The notes: a model not told the origin generated them from the sequence alone. 64,000 nucleotides of DNA from Thalassospira sp. MCCC 1A03138 (GCF_002115785.1 NZ_JFJY01000001.1:1-64000), one strand, 5' to 3'. Counted from the first letter of the stretch, positions 52,246-60,712 are shown. Numbers and translations are program-made.

Positions 52246-54669
52246 TCAGCGGTTGTGCAGCGCGATCAGCAGACGAAGACTGTTAAGTGTCACCAGAACG
52301 GTTGCACCGGTATCGGCCATCACCGCCAACCAAAGTCCCGTCAGACCGGTGATGCTGGTGACCAGAAAGACAGCCTTAAGCCCCAGTGCCAGCCCGATGT
52401 TTTCGCGGATTACGCGGCGCGTGGTGCGGGACAGCTTTACCAGATTAACGACATCCGACAGTCGGTCCTTAACCGCCACCGCGTCGGCAGCCTCAAGGGC
52501 AATGTCGGTGCCCCCGCCAATGGCGATGCCGACATCAGCCGATTTCAGCGCCGGGGCGTCGTTGATACCATCACCAACCATGGCAATCGGCCCCTTCCGC
52601 GCCGGATCATTGCGCAAATCAGCCAGCACGTTCAGCTTGTCTTCGGGCAGAAGCTGCGCCCGGTATTCCATACCAAGCTCACCCGCCATGCGTTTGGCAA
52701 CGCGTTCAGCATCGCCCGTCAGCATCACCGGACTGATGCCCAAGGCGTTCAGCTTGGCAAGCGCATCCCGGGCATCCGCACGCGCGGTATCCCGCAGCGC
52801 AAGTGCGCCAATGACATCCCCATCGCGCAGGACTACAACGGCCGTGCTGCCGGCGTCTTCCTGCGCGGCAAGCCAATCGGCAACTTCGGCAGCCGGTTTG
52901 ATATCAAGGCGTTTGGCCGCCCCGACGCGATAAAGCGTGCCATCAATCCGGGCTTCGACCCCGGCACCGGCAATGGTGCGCGCATCGGTGATTTCCGGCA
53001 GGTCAAGTTTCTGTTCCGTCGCGGCATGAACCACCGCCTTTGCCAGCGGGTGGGAGGTCACGGTTTCAAGCGCAGCAGCAATCGCAAGCAGCCGGTCCTC
53101 GTCCATATCGCCCACCGACATTATTGCAGTCAGCTTCGGCTTGCCTTCGGTCAGCGTGCCGGTTTTATCAAACGCCATGGTACGAACCGCCCCGATGGCC
53201 TCAAGCGCGGCACCGCCTTTAACCAGCAGACCAATTCTGGCCGCACGGGCCAGCGCCGACGTGACCGCCGCCGGGGTGGAGATCACCAGCGCACAGGGGC
53301 AACCGATCAAAAGCAGGGCCAATCCGCGATAGATCCATTCTTCCCAACCCTGCCCGAACAGGACCGGCGGAATGACGACCGTCAGGGCGGCAAGCGCCAT
53401 TATGATTGGCGTATAGATACGAGCGAATTTGGCCACGAAACGCTCGACCGGTGCCTTGTGCTTTTCGCTTTGTTCAACCAGCTCGATCACGCGATCCAGC
53501 ATGGTTTGCCCCGCCGCACGGGTCACACGCAGGCGTACGGGCCGATCGGTGACAATGGCACCGGCAAAAACCTCGTCCCCCGGTTCAGACGGGACGGGCA
53601 CGGATTCACCGGTCAGGTGGCTGTTGTCAATTTCGGCGGCCCCGTCGGTCAGGACACCGTCGGCCGGAATACGTTCGCCTGGGCGAACTTCGACAATATC
53701 ATTCAGTGCAAGCGCGGACGGGGCGACCGTTTCAAACACATTACCCGATGCCGAAATCCGCCTTGCGGTTTCCGGGGCCAGTTTCATCAGCGATTTAACC
53801 CCGCTGCGTGCCCGCCCCGCGGCAACACCTTCAAGGCTTTCGCCAATCGCAAACAGCAGGACGACCATACCGGCTTCAAGACTTTCGCCGATCGCAACAG
53901 CGCCAAGAACCGCGACACTCATCAACAGTTCGATGGAAAAGAATGCGCCGCTTGCCGCCAGACGGAACGCCGTTCTCATCACCGGCAATGCCGCGATGAT
54001 AGAGGCAATGGACATGGCATAAGCATCGGTGACCGGAACCAGCCAGCCAACCAGCCCGCCCAGCATAAGCCAGACCGCCGCCCATGCAATTTCGTCCCCG
54101 GCTTCCGGCCAGGGGGCCAGTTTGCGCAGAAGGGATTTGTCATCGGCATCGGTATCTTCCGACGCGGCATTATCCGTCGCAGCCGGATTGGCAGAACCAC
54201 AGGAACCGCCAGCGCAGCAAGCGGCTTCGGATGATTTCGCCGCCCCCGGAATTACCTTTTCCTTTGCCGGATAACCCAGTTTGGTCAGCATCGTGCTGAT
54301 ATCGGAACGCGTTTCGGCACTGTCGTCGCGAAGACCCAGCGTCACCGTTTCACGCATCATCGATACATCAACACATTGCACGCCATCACGTTTGGAAAGC
54401 GCGGTTTCGATTTTCGCCACACAGGACCCGCAATCCATGCCCGACACGGCCCAATGACGATGCGAAACGCCATCACGATGGCGGGCCAGCACATCATCAA
54501 CCGTGCCCTGTTCCCTGCCACTCAGTTCGGATTGCGCGTGCAGGCCATCGGCGGCAGCAATAAAGCTTTGCCCCGGCGCGGCGTCGTTCAGAGCCGCAAT
54601 CAGCGATGACTTGCAGCTTTCACAATTTCCAATGGCCGGGAACTGATCCCATTTTGCGATGACGGACAT
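52246..54669 (-). CDS. zntA: P1B-type heavy metal ATPase (Zn/Cd/Pb exporter, ZntA-like)
   Basis: An 807-aa metal efflux pump. The N-terminus has an HMA domain (HWAVSGMDCGSCVAKIETAL near residue 77) and a Cys-rich linker (AACCAGGSCGSA). The membrane ion site is C-P-C (LLIGCPCALVISTPAAV), the phosphorylation motif AFDKTGTLTEGKPK, and the hinge VGDGINDAPALKSADVG. CPC with these flanks marks Zn2+/Cd2+/Pb2+ exporters. Residues 1-70 (NCESCKSSLIAALNDAAPGQ and on) form an extra domain with one C-x2-C and no HMA consensus, which is unusual. ATG 54669 has GAGGTCC just upstream. Operator-like repeats precede it. Confidence 0.92.
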   Translation of the reverse strand: MSVIAKWDQFPAIGNCESCKSSLIAALNDAAPGQSFIAAADGLHAQSELSGREQGTVDDVLARHRDGVSHRHWAVSGMDCGSCVAKIETALSKRDGVQCVDVSMMRETVTLGLRDDSAETRSDISTMLTKLGYPAKEKVIPGAAKSSEAACCAGGSCGSANPAATDNAASEDTDADDKSLLRKLAPWPEAGDEIAWAAVWLMLGGLVGWLVPVTDAYAMSIASIIAALPVMRTAFRLAASGAFFSIELLMSVAVLGAVAIGESLEAGMVVLLFAIGESLEGVAAGRARSGVKSLMKLAPETARRISASGNVFETVAPSALALNDIVEVRPGERIPADGVLTDGAAEIDNSHLTGESVPVPSEPGDEVFAGAIVTDRPVRLRVTRAAGQTMLDRVIELVEQSEKHKAPVERFVAKFARIYTPIIMALAALTVVIPPVLFGQGWEEWIYRGLALLLIGCPCALVISTPAAVTSALARAARIGLLVKGGAALEAIGAVRTMAFDKTGTLTEGKPKLTAIMSVGDMDEDRLLAIAAALETVTSHPLAKAVVHAATEQKLDLPEITDARTIAGAGVEARIDGTLYRVGAAKRLDIKPAAEVADWLAAQEDAGSTAVVVLRDGDVIGALALRDTARADARDALAKLNALGISPVMLTGDAERVAKRMAGELGMEYRAQLLPEDKLNVLADLRNDPARKGPIAMVGDGINDAPALKSADVGIAIGGGTDIALEAADAVAVKDRLSDVVNLVKLSRTTRRVIRENIGLALGLKAVFLVTSITGLTGLWLAVMADTGATVLVTLNSLRLLIALHNR

Positions 54670-54682
54670 TCTGGACCTCGCC

Positions 54683-54770
54683 AACATTCAAATTTACATT
54701 CATGCGTTATATTCAAATAACAATTCATATGTTGTGGAGTCAAGAACATTCAAACCATGATTTGAATGTT
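54683..54770. promoter_or_regulatory. Cluster of ATTCAAA repeats, candidate ArsR/SmtB operators
   Basis: The divergent promoter of the P-type ATPase and DUF1636 genes holds AACATTCAAA (54683-54692), ATATTCAAAT (near 54710), and a perfect palindrome AACATTCAAA-N6-TTTGAATGTT (54745-54770). SmtB/CzrA-type regulators bind AT-rich dyads of this kind; the zinc-type ArsR at 57051 is the obvious candidate. Confidence 0.65.
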
Positions 54771-54868
54771 ATCACACACAATGCCCGACACCCCGAAAAA
54801 GTTGATGAATTACGCCAGCACTGCGGCCATAGTAACCACCCGATTTAAGAACCAAGGCCAACCGCCAG

Positions 54869-55240
54869 ATGCCCCGTATTGTCATTTGCAAAACCTGCCA
54901 ACCAGCACCCGATGCTGATCCGGCCTCAAAGGTGGATTTTGTCGATGCGGATGGTTTTGCGCGGCAGTTAGGTACGGCACTTGATCAGGCGGAATTGCCC
55001 GAAACGTTTGAAATCACACAGGTTGACTGCATGGGATCATGCAGCGACCCGACATCGGTTGCACTTCAGGGAACCGGGCGGGCAAGTTATCTTTTTGCCG
55101 GATTATCGGCACATCGTGATATTGATGATATCATTGCCACCTGCCGGGCGTATCTGAACGCCCCGGATGGATGGATCGAAGACGCACGCGGCTGCGGACG
55201 TCTTCGATTTTGCCTTAAGGCCCGTATTCCAGCACTTTGA
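54869..55240 (+). CDS. DUF1636 metal-linked protein
   Basis: A 123-aa protein with a thioredoxin-like ferredoxin pattern: VICKTCQP near the N-terminus, VDCMGSCSDP in the middle. DUF1636 genes cluster with cobalamin and zinc genes and their proteins probably bind metal or an iron-sulfur cluster; function unknown. Divergent from the zinc ATPase and separated from the convergent neighbour by no bases. Confidence 0.82.
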   Translation: MPRIVICKTCQPAPDADPASKVDFVDADGFARQLGTALDQAELPETFEITQVDCMGSCSDPTSVALQGTGRASYLFAGLSAHRDIDDIIATCRAYLNAPDGWIEDARGCGRLRFCLKARIPAL

Positions 55241-55765
55241 TTAAGGTTTAACCGAAACTGTCATTGTCTGACGCAACGGTTTATCGCCAACAGCAAGCTG
55301 GCTGTGATCATTGGCCGTCAGCGTGACCGTGACCTCGTTATCGCCCGCCGGAAGATCTGCGATATGAAGCCACGGGCCATACAGGCGGGCAATCTTGGTG
55401 CCGTTAACATAGACATGGGCATGCCCCTCGCCCGGGATATGGGGACTGCTGGCATGTTCGGGGGCAAAACGGAAATTCTGCACCAAAAGATGCAGGTTCC
55501 AGCCACTGACCGGATCGGGCGCAATGGCAACATCAAATCTTGGCACATCAACGGCATCGGGCAGCGAAATGGTGGCATCATGGCTGGCGTGGGCACCGCT
55601 GACATTCATCGTGTCATGCATATTACCATGGGCACTTTCCCCATGTGCGCGCGGATCGGAATGGTCATGACCATCAAGGGTGATGCCATTGCCCGCCGCC
55701 ACCAGAAAGCCAATCCCGCCGCCAAAAACAAGCCCGATCCCAAAAAGGGCTAGTGAACGTGACAT
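55241..55765 (-). CDS. Membrane-anchored His-rich periplasmic protein, unknown function
   Basis: A 174-aa protein with an uncleaved N-terminal helix (ALFGIGLVFGGGIGFLVAAG), a short His-rich stretch (DGHDHSDPRAHGESAHGNMHD) and a beta-rich domain (VSGWNLHLLVQNFRFAPEHA then GEGHAHVYVNGTKIARLYG). The beta part resembles copper- or metal-binding cupredoxin-like or DUF-type modules. It follows cbtA after a terminator-like hairpin, suggesting cobalt or copper-linked function, unproven. Confidence 0.7.
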   Translation of the reverse strand: MSRSLALFGIGLVFGGGIGFLVAAGNGITLDGHDHSDPRAHGESAHGNMHDTMNVSGAHASHDATISLPDAVDVPRFDVAIAPDPVSGWNLHLLVQNFRFAPEHASSPHIPGEGHAHVYVNGTKIARLYGPWLHIADLPAGDNEVTVTLTANDHSQLAVGDKPLRQTMTVSVKP

Positions 55766-55796
55766 TTCGTTTATCCAGACAAATCAATGAAAGAAA

Positions 55797-55821
55797 ACAG
55801 GCGCGGAATATACCGCGCCTG
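55797..55821 (-). terminator. Terminator after cbtA
   Basis: Stem CAGGCGCGG/CCGCGCCTG with 6-nt loop and TTTTCTTTC on the minus strand. Confidence 0.85.
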
Positions 55822-55837
55822 ATCAATGTGATTGCGT

Positions 55838-56521
55838 TTACGCTTGCCGGTCGGCTTCACGCCGCCAGAAATGCCCGGCAAACAAGCCGGTCAATACCCA
55901 GGCCACCGCCCCGATACCAAAGGCACGCGCGGCAAACAGCGCACCAAGTTCGGTCGGCACAGGACCGGTGAACTGATCGGGTTCCGGTGCACCGATAACA
56001 TGCGGCGCCAGAAGCAGAACAACCGCCGCCGCCCACGCGAGCCAGTTCCGGCCAAAGGCAATCAGCCAAACCGCAAGTGCCGCGGTTGCCACAGTCGCAA
56101 ACCACCAGATTTGCCGTTCATAGACATCGGCCGCGGCAACACCGGGCACCTCTGGTGCCAAGGTGAAACCCGGTGCAAAATGCACGATGACAAAACCGGC
56201 AATGCCCCAAATGATGCCATTGCGCGCCGTCACCACATGACCACGGTTTTCGGCAAAGGCCATGGCCGCCACCAGTATAAGTGCATACCCGGTATAGACC
56301 AGCATCGTGAACAGGACGCTTAGCCCGTCACGCAGCGGATCAATGCCACCGACATCCTGATGCGCGCTAACCGCGTCACCGCCGAAATGCACAAGGGCAC
56401 CGGTTTCATACAGCTCCGCATGCAGCAAAACGGGCTGCACAAAATACAGCTGTAGCAGGGCCGCAATAAGCCCCGCTGCAGCACCAGCGAACAACGCGCT
56501 GGTTACTATGCGTGTGAACAT
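55838..56521 (-). CDS. cbtA: CbtA family cobalt transporter subunit
   Basis: A 227-aa membrane protein with about five helices. N-terminal SALFAGAAAGLIAALLQLYF and the metal-ligand style VHFAPGFTLAPEVPG are typical of CbtA, predicted to take up Co2+ for vitamin B12 together with CbtB. It overlaps closely with cbtB (3 bp apart) and both lie under a cobalamin riboswitch, which fits repression by B12. Confidence 0.9.
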   Translation of the reverse strand: MFTRIVTSALFAGAAAGLIAALLQLYFVQPVLLHAELYETGALVHFGGDAVSAHQDVGGIDPLRDGLSVLFTMLVYTGYALILVAAMAFAENRGHVVTARNGIIWGIAGFVIVHFAPGFTLAPEVPGVAAADVYERQIWWFATVATAALAVWLIAFGRNWLAWAAAVVLLLAPHVIGAPEPDQFTGPVPTELGALFAARAFGIGAVAWVLTGLFAGHFWRREADRQA

Positions 56522-56524
56522 GAC

Positions 56525-56698
56525 TTAGTGGCAGGGGAAGCCGGTCGCGTGGCGCACATCGTGTGCCGCGTCATGAAGCAGGTCCGCCTGAACGTGGCCG
56601 GTGACAAATACAACGGCAAGGCCGAAAACGGCGCAGGCAAGGATCGGCAGAAGAACGGATTTTTTCGAAGCGGCAAATGCCGCGGTCTGCGTGGTCAT
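56525..56698 (-). CDS. cbtB: CbtB family cobalt transporter subunit
   Basis: A 57-aa one-helix protein. Hydrophobic VLLPILACAVFGLAVVFVTG is followed by a conserved C-terminal HDAAHDVRHATGFPCH with His/Cys metal ligands, the CbtB hallmark. AAGGAG stands 7 nt before the ATG at 56698, and the cobalamin riboswitch ends 45 bp upstream. Confidence 0.92.
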   Translation of the reverse strand: MTTQTAAFAASKKSVLLPILACAVFGLAVVFVTGHVQADLLHDAAHDVRHATGFPCH

Positions 56699-56719
56699 AG
56701 AAATCTCCTTTGCTGTCAC

Positions 56720-56739
56720 ACCCGACAGTCGGTTCGGGT
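56720..56739 (-). promoter_or_regulatory. Expression-platform hairpin of the cobalamin riboswitch
   Basis: ACCCGA/TCGGGT stem between the aptamer and the cbtB ribosome binding site. There is no T run, so control of translation or an anti-structure is more likely than simple termination. Confidence 0.5.
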
Positions 56740-56742
56740 CCA

Positions 56743-56935
56743 TGCCTGGCAGGTCTCCTGGCTTGCGGGTCTTCATGCGTCGCCGACCTTCCCTGCTTTC
56801 GCAAGTGGTATGATGGCGGGCACTCGTCGCATACAGTCGCGGGGGCGGCTTTGGCTTTGGCCGTCAAACAGACGGCTTTCCAAATTCCCTCTTCGTTTCC
56901 CAACCCCGAGCAGAGCGGGAAAAACCAAGCCATTC
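56743..56935 (-). ncRNA. Cobalamin (B12) riboswitch aptamer
   Basis: On the minus strand all diagnostic blocks are present in order: GGTTGGGAAA, GCCGCCCCCGCGACTGTATG (the CCCCGC-ACTG core), CCACTTGCGAAAGCAGGGAAGG and the B12 box AGCCAGGAGACCTGCC at 56748-56763. It lies before cbtB/cbtA and would switch off cobalt uptake when adenosylcobalamin is plentiful. Boundaries are approximate. Confidence 0.93.
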
Positions 56936-57050
56936 GTTTATGACGGTAATTTGGCGCAAGTGCAATGTGAAAACCACGCAGGCCGGGTGATCATTCGTCG
57001 AACATATTCGCCCGATTGTCGATCCGCCCCCAAACCCCGGGGCAGAAGGC

Positions 57051-57512
57051 CTAATCGTGCGTGACGTGGGCAAAGACGTCCCGAACAACACGGGAAATAT
57101 GTTCGTCATCAATCTGATAGAAGATATGACGCCCGTTTCGTTCCGATGCCAGAATGCGCTGATCGCGCAACTGACGCAGATGATGACTGGTAAGCGATTG
57201 TGACATGCCTGATGCCTCGGCCAGTTCGCCGACGGTTTGCGGTTTTTCCATGCAGCGCAGAACAAGCTGCAACCGCCCGGCATCCCCCAAAAGCGCAAAG
57301 ATTTTTGCCGCCGCCTCGATATCGGGCAGCGACAGGTTATGACCGGTCGCACGCGACGCGTCACGCGTTACGGCTTCCCCCTGTTCGGTGGAAAGGCCAA
57401 GACGTGCGGCTGTATCGCATTCCTGACAATCGTCGCCGTTTTCATCCCGAGCTATCACGGGACGCGTCGGGGCAATTTCGACTTTGCGGGAATTTGTTTT
57501 GCTTTGTGACAT
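57051..57512 (-). CDS. ArsR/SmtB family zinc-type metal sensor
   Basis: A 153-aa winged-helix repressor. The recognition helix region reads ELAEASGMSQSLTSHHLRQL, and the C-terminal alpha5 metal site is textbook: D-x-H-x10-H-x2-H in DEHISRVVRDVFAHVTH, the Zn2+ site of SmtB and CzrA. An N-terminal C-x2-C (DCQECD) may add a metal ligand. It probably controls the Zn/Cd ATPase at 52.2-54.7 kb whose promoter carries SmtB-like repeats. Start choice is uncertain; 57527 and 57569 are alternatives. Confidence 0.9.
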   Translation of the reverse strand: MSQSKTNSRKVEIAPTRPVIARDENGDDCQECDTAARLGLSTEQGEAVTRDASRATGHNLSLPDIEAAAKIFALLGDAGRLQLVLRCMEKPQTVGELAEASGMSQSLTSHHLRQLRDQRILASERNGRHIFYQIDDEHISRVVRDVFAHVTHD

Positions 57513-57645
57513 GCCCCTATTTTCCATGCCCTGAATGACTTGGCAAGGGGACTTGATCGCGGTTGCCATGGAACCCCGGCCATGAGGAGGCGTTTCATGG
57601 ACAAGACACCATCAAATGTGCCCCTGAAACCGAGGAGAAACAGCG

Positions 57646-57909
57646 ATGCAAGAGCAAACTGCACTTGATCTTTTTAATCTGCAGCAGTCGCGCGATAGCT
57701 GGGAAAAGAATGTTGCCGGTTATTGCAAGGACAACAACATGCAGGTCGGCAACCTGCCCAAGGAAGTTTCCGGCCCATATGACGAAATGAACGAGGCTTG
57801 GGAAAAGCTTAAATCCGAGGGTGAAAGCGCAAGCAACGCCACCGCGCAGCAATTCCACAAGGCAACTGCAAAGCTTGAAAAGGCATGGGACAACATGGTG
57901 GGTAAATGA
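57646..57909 (+). CDS. Small helical protein, paralogue 1, unknown function
   Basis: An 87-aa soluble, all-helical protein with Trp and Cys at fixed places (SRDSWEKNVAGYCKDNN, LPKEVSGPYDEMNEAWEKL, KLEKAWDNMVGK). Good ribosome binding site (GAGGAG, 8 nt). It shares its W-x6-C, LPxEV, and W-D-x-M pattern with the next gene, so the two are tandem paralogues. No known family was recognised. Confidence 0.75.
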   Translation: MQEQTALDLFNLQQSRDSWEKNVAGYCKDNNMQVGNLPKEVSGPYDEMNEAWEKLKSEGESASNATAQQFHKATAKLEKAWDNMVGK

Positions 57910-58020
57910 CCGGTTTCAGGTCCGGCAACCCAAATGCCCCAAAATCGCCTTTTCATTGCAAATCGATGACATGATTACACGCCAGATTGAACCTGTCTGG
58001 AAAAGCAAAAGGAGGCTCCC

Positions 58021-58293
58021 ATGACAGCCCGTCCCCTTCCGGAGCACGCCAAGCTCCATCAGGAATTCAAGGATTGGGAATTCGGCCTTGCGGCCCATTG
58101 CAAGGAATCCGAAGCCGGGCTTGAACAACTGCCAAGCGAGGTTGTTCAGGCGTGGGATGACATGGATGCCGCCTGGAGCGAGATCAAGGATCATAGCGGT
58201 GATATCCCGCAAGAATCCCTGCAGCGTTTTCGTGAAGCCAAACAACGTTTGCAAGGTGCGTGGGACGCGATGATCTCTTCCAAACGGCATTAA
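58021..58293 (+). CDS. Small helical protein, paralogue 2, unknown function
   Basis: A 90-aa protein parallel to the preceding one: DWEFGLAAHCKESEAGLEQL then LPSEVVQAWDDMDAAWSEIK and RLQGAWDAMIS. Preceded by AAGGAGG 7 nt before the ATG and followed by a strong terminator at 58376, so both paralogues probably share one transcript. Confidence 0.75.
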   Translation: MTARPLPEHAKLHQEFKDWEFGLAAHCKESEAGLEQLPSEVVQAWDDMDAAWSEIKDHSGDIPQESLQRFREAKQRLQGAWDAMISSKRH

Positions 58294-58375
58294 CGACGCC
58301 GCGCTGGAAGCAGCCAGACTTTTTCGTCTCCCTCTCTTCCCTGGCGGGTTTCCCTCCCCTCCCCGCCATTCCTCC

Positions 58376-58414
58376 TGCAGCCGGGTGTTTCAACCGCCCC
58401 GGCTGCATTTTTTT
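58376..58414 (+). terminator. Terminator after the small paralogue pair
   Basis: Stem TGCAGCCGGG/CCCGGCTGCA followed by seven T. About 80 bp past the stop codon. Confidence 0.92.
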
Positions 58415-58576
58415 GTCTGAATTTTGGCCGGGCATCACCCGCCTGACGATCAAAGCGCGACTACGGGCAAAAATCCGGATTGACTCATTTCGATAAAAAA
58501 TTCATGTTTTACTTTAATTAATAAACTTGATTCGTCATTAAAATGTCCCCCGATTGTTTCCGGATGGAGCCCCATC

Positions 58577-59116
58577 ATGTCCGACACCCTGAAAAATGTC
58601 CGCACCGTCAGCCGCATTCTTGGCTGGGTGTGCCTTATCGGCGTTGTTTTCGAAATCTGTCTCGTGCCGCTGATATGGCATGTCGATGGCTGGATTGATA
58701 CCAGCGCCAGCCAGATGACCATCAGCATTGAAGAATTGCGCGCCCTTTCCGGATGGCAGAAATATGCCGTGATGGCATCGATGATGCTGCCGACACTTGT
58801 TATGGCCTATGGGCTTTGGCGATTGCGCAAGATGTTCCTGTCCTTTGCCGAAAACCATATTTTCCAGCCTGCCCCGATTGCCCATCTGAAAGCATTTTCC
58901 GTGGCCCTTATGGCGCAAACCCTGATCAAGCCGCTTTCAGGCGCACTGACATCCGTACTGGCAACCATAACCCGTCCTGAAGGCGAAAGGATGTTGTCTA
59001 TCGGGCTCAGTGATGCCGAGGCCAGCACCCTGTTTCTGGGTGGGTTGCTTTTGGTGATTGCGTGGGTACTGGGTGAAGCCACCCGGATCGAGGACGAGAA
59101 CAGGAGCTTCGTCTGA
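58577..59116 (+). CDS. DUF2975 membrane protein
   Basis: A 179-aa protein with four membrane helices (ILGWVCLIGVVFEICLVPLI; YAVMASMMLPTLVMAYGLWR; later two). DUF2975 proteins are regularly paired with a short Cro-type regulator, as here (one-base overlap TGATG). Function unknown. Confidence 0.82.
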   Translation: MSDTLKNVRTVSRILGWVCLIGVVFEICLVPLIWHVDGWIDTSASQMTISIEELRALSGWQKYAVMASMMLPTLVMAYGLWRLRKMFLSFAENHIFQPAPIAHLKAFSVALMAQTLIKPLSGALTSVLATITRPEGERMLSIGLSDAEASTLFLGGLLLVIAWVLGEATRIEDENRSFV

Positions 59117-59328
59117 TGGCGATCATTGTCCGGCTTGACGTGATGCTTGCCCTGCGAAAGATGAAGTCCAAGGACCTCGCTGCGCGGATCGGGGTGAGCG
59201 AACAGAACCTGTCGCTTCTGAAATCGGGTAAGGTGCGGGGGGTGCGGTTTGAAACACTTGCCGCGATTTGCCGGGAACTTGATTGCCAACCCGGTGATCT
59301 TCTGGAATTCGTTGCCGACGACCTGTAA
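59116..59328 (+). CDS. Small Cro/C1-type regulator (YozG-like)
   Basis: A 70-aa single-domain helix-turn-helix (MKSKDLAARIGVSEQNLSLL then KVRGVRFETLAAICRELDCQ and PGDLLEFV). Such proteins next to DUF2975 act as its dedicated transcriptional partner. Starts inside the DUF2975 stop codon. Confidence 0.88.
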   Translation: MAIIVRLDVMLALRKMKSKDLAARIGVSEQNLSLLKSGKVRGVRFETLAAICRELDCQPGDLLEFVADDL

Positions 59329-59342
59329 GCTCTTGTGATCAT

Positions 59343-59375
59343 GACGGCCCGGTTAACACGGGGCCGTCCTTCATA
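59343..59375 (+). terminator. Terminator after the DUF2975/Cro pair
   Basis: Stem GACGGCCC/GGGCCGTC with a 10-nt loop and CTTCA tail; moderately convincing. Confidence 0.6.
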
Positions 59376-59421
59376 AGAAACAAAGCAGCCTGTTTAACGG
59401 CTGTTATCAGGGAAGACGTGA

Positions 59422-60186
59422 ATGGAAAACAAGGTTGCCCTCGTAACAGGTGCCGCGCGCGGCATCGGACTTGCCACCACACATCTTTTTATTGAACAGG
59501 GCTGGCAGGTTGCGATGATTGATCGCGACAGCGCGGAACTTCGCAACGCATGTCGCGATATCGCAAATGCCAAGGCATTTGAATGTGACGTATCGATCCC
59601 AGAGCAGGTCGATCTGATGATCGACGAGGTCCTGACCGAATTCGGACAGATCGATGCGGTTGTCAATAATGCCGGGGTTGCCGATTTCCTGCCAATTGGT
59701 GAAACCGATTTTAGCGCGTGGCGCCGGATCATGGAAACCAACCTTGACGGGACCTTTCTTGTTTCGCAGGCGGCAATCCCAGCGCTCAAGCAGACCAAGG
59801 GCGCGATTGTCAATATCGGCTCGATTTCCGGGCTTCGGGCATCAACCCTCCGGGTGGCCTATGGCACATCGAAGGCGGCTGTCATTCACATGACCAAACA
59901 GCAGGCGATCGAGCTTGGTGATTTTGGTGTCCGGGCCAATTGCGTCTGCCCCGGCCCGGTCAAAACCAAGCTTGCCATGGCCGTGCATTCGCAGGAAATC
60001 ATATCAGCCTATCTTGATGCCATGCCGCTTGGCCGGTATGGCAGCGAACGCGAAATCGCCGAAGTGATTGCGTTTTTGTGCTCCGACAAAGCGAGCTACG
60101 TTACCGGTCAGGTGATCGCCGCCGATGGCGGGTTTGAAACGGCTGGTGTCGGGCTTCCGGCCCTTCGCAAGGCTGCCGAAGAATAA
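59422..60186 (+). CDS. Short-chain dehydrogenase/reductase
   Basis: A 254-aa classical SDR. Cofactor loop VTGAARGIGLATTHLF, DRDS after beta2 (NAD preference), NNAG in VVNNAGVADFLP, catalytic Ser in IGSISGLRAS, and the Y-x3-K pair in YGTSKAAVIHMTK. C-terminal ASYVTGQVIAADGG is typical. Substrate unknown. Confidence 0.92.
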   Translation: MENKVALVTGAARGIGLATTHLFIEQGWQVAMIDRDSAELRNACRDIANAKAFECDVSIPEQVDLMIDEVLTEFGQIDAVVNNAGVADFLPIGETDFSAWRRIMETNLDGTFLVSQAAIPALKQTKGAIVNIGSISGLRASTLRVAYGTSKAAVIHMTKQQAIELGDFGVRANCVCPGPVKTKLAMAVHSQEIISAYLDAMPLGRYGSEREIAEVIAFLCSDKASYVTGQVIAADGGFETAGVGLPALRKAAEE

Positions 60187-60301
60187 GCAATTACAGGCGA
60201 TCACCTTTGGCTGAATGTGCAAGCTTCATTGCGCAAAAGTGTGATCGCTTTCCCTTCTTCCTGCGTATGGCAGGGAAACGCCACCACTCAAAGGTATTTC
60301 C

Positions 60302-60712
60302 TTGCCAATCGAACTTGCCCTTCTCGTCCTCAATGCTCTTTTCTGCCTTGCATTTCCGTGGGTTTACAACTGGTCCTATGGCAGGCAGGTCGGTGGCAAA
60401 CGCCTGATGGGCAATCGCGACAACCTGCCCGAACGGCAGGGCTTGGCCGCGCGCGGCCTTCGTGCCCATCAGAACCATCTGGAAAATCTGGTGCCGTTTG
60501 CGATCATCGCTCTGGTCGCGCACGCCATCGGTATTTCAAACACTGTCACCGTGGCTTGCGCGGTTGTCTTTACCATCGCCCGCCTTGCCCATGCCGGGTT
60601 CTATTTTGCCGGGATCACGCGCGTTCCGGGGATCAATGGCGTGCGATCCATTGCCTATTTTGTCAGCCTGTTTGCGATGCTTGTCTTTGCCTTGCAATTA
60701 TTCTGGTCGTAA
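60302..60712 (+). CDS. MAPEG family membrane protein
   Basis: A 136-aa four-helix membrane protein of the MAPEG (microsomal glutathione S-transferase-like) family. The signature region RGLRAHQNHLENLVPFAI and AGFYFAGITRVPGINGVRSI with conserved Arg/Asn/Glu suits glutathione binding. TTG 60302 is used, with AAAGG 8 nt before it; no in-frame ATG serves better. Confidence 0.85.
   Translation: MPIELALLVLNALFCLAFPWVYNWSYGRQVGGKRLMGNRDNLPERQGLAARGLRAHQNHLENLVPFAIIALVAHAIGISNTVTVACAVVFTIARLAHAGFYFAGITRVPGINGVRSIAYFVSLFAMLVFALQLFWS

Noticed and set aside
52255..54234. A 659-aa plus-strand frame opposite the metal ATPase
   Set aside because: The minus strand encodes a complete P1B ATPase with all motifs; this frame is rich in His, Gln and Arg as expected of shadows.
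56571..56933. A 120-aa minus-strand frame upstream of cbtB
   Set aside because: The interval folds as a cobalamin riboswitch with all conserved blocks and the B12 box, so it is not coding.
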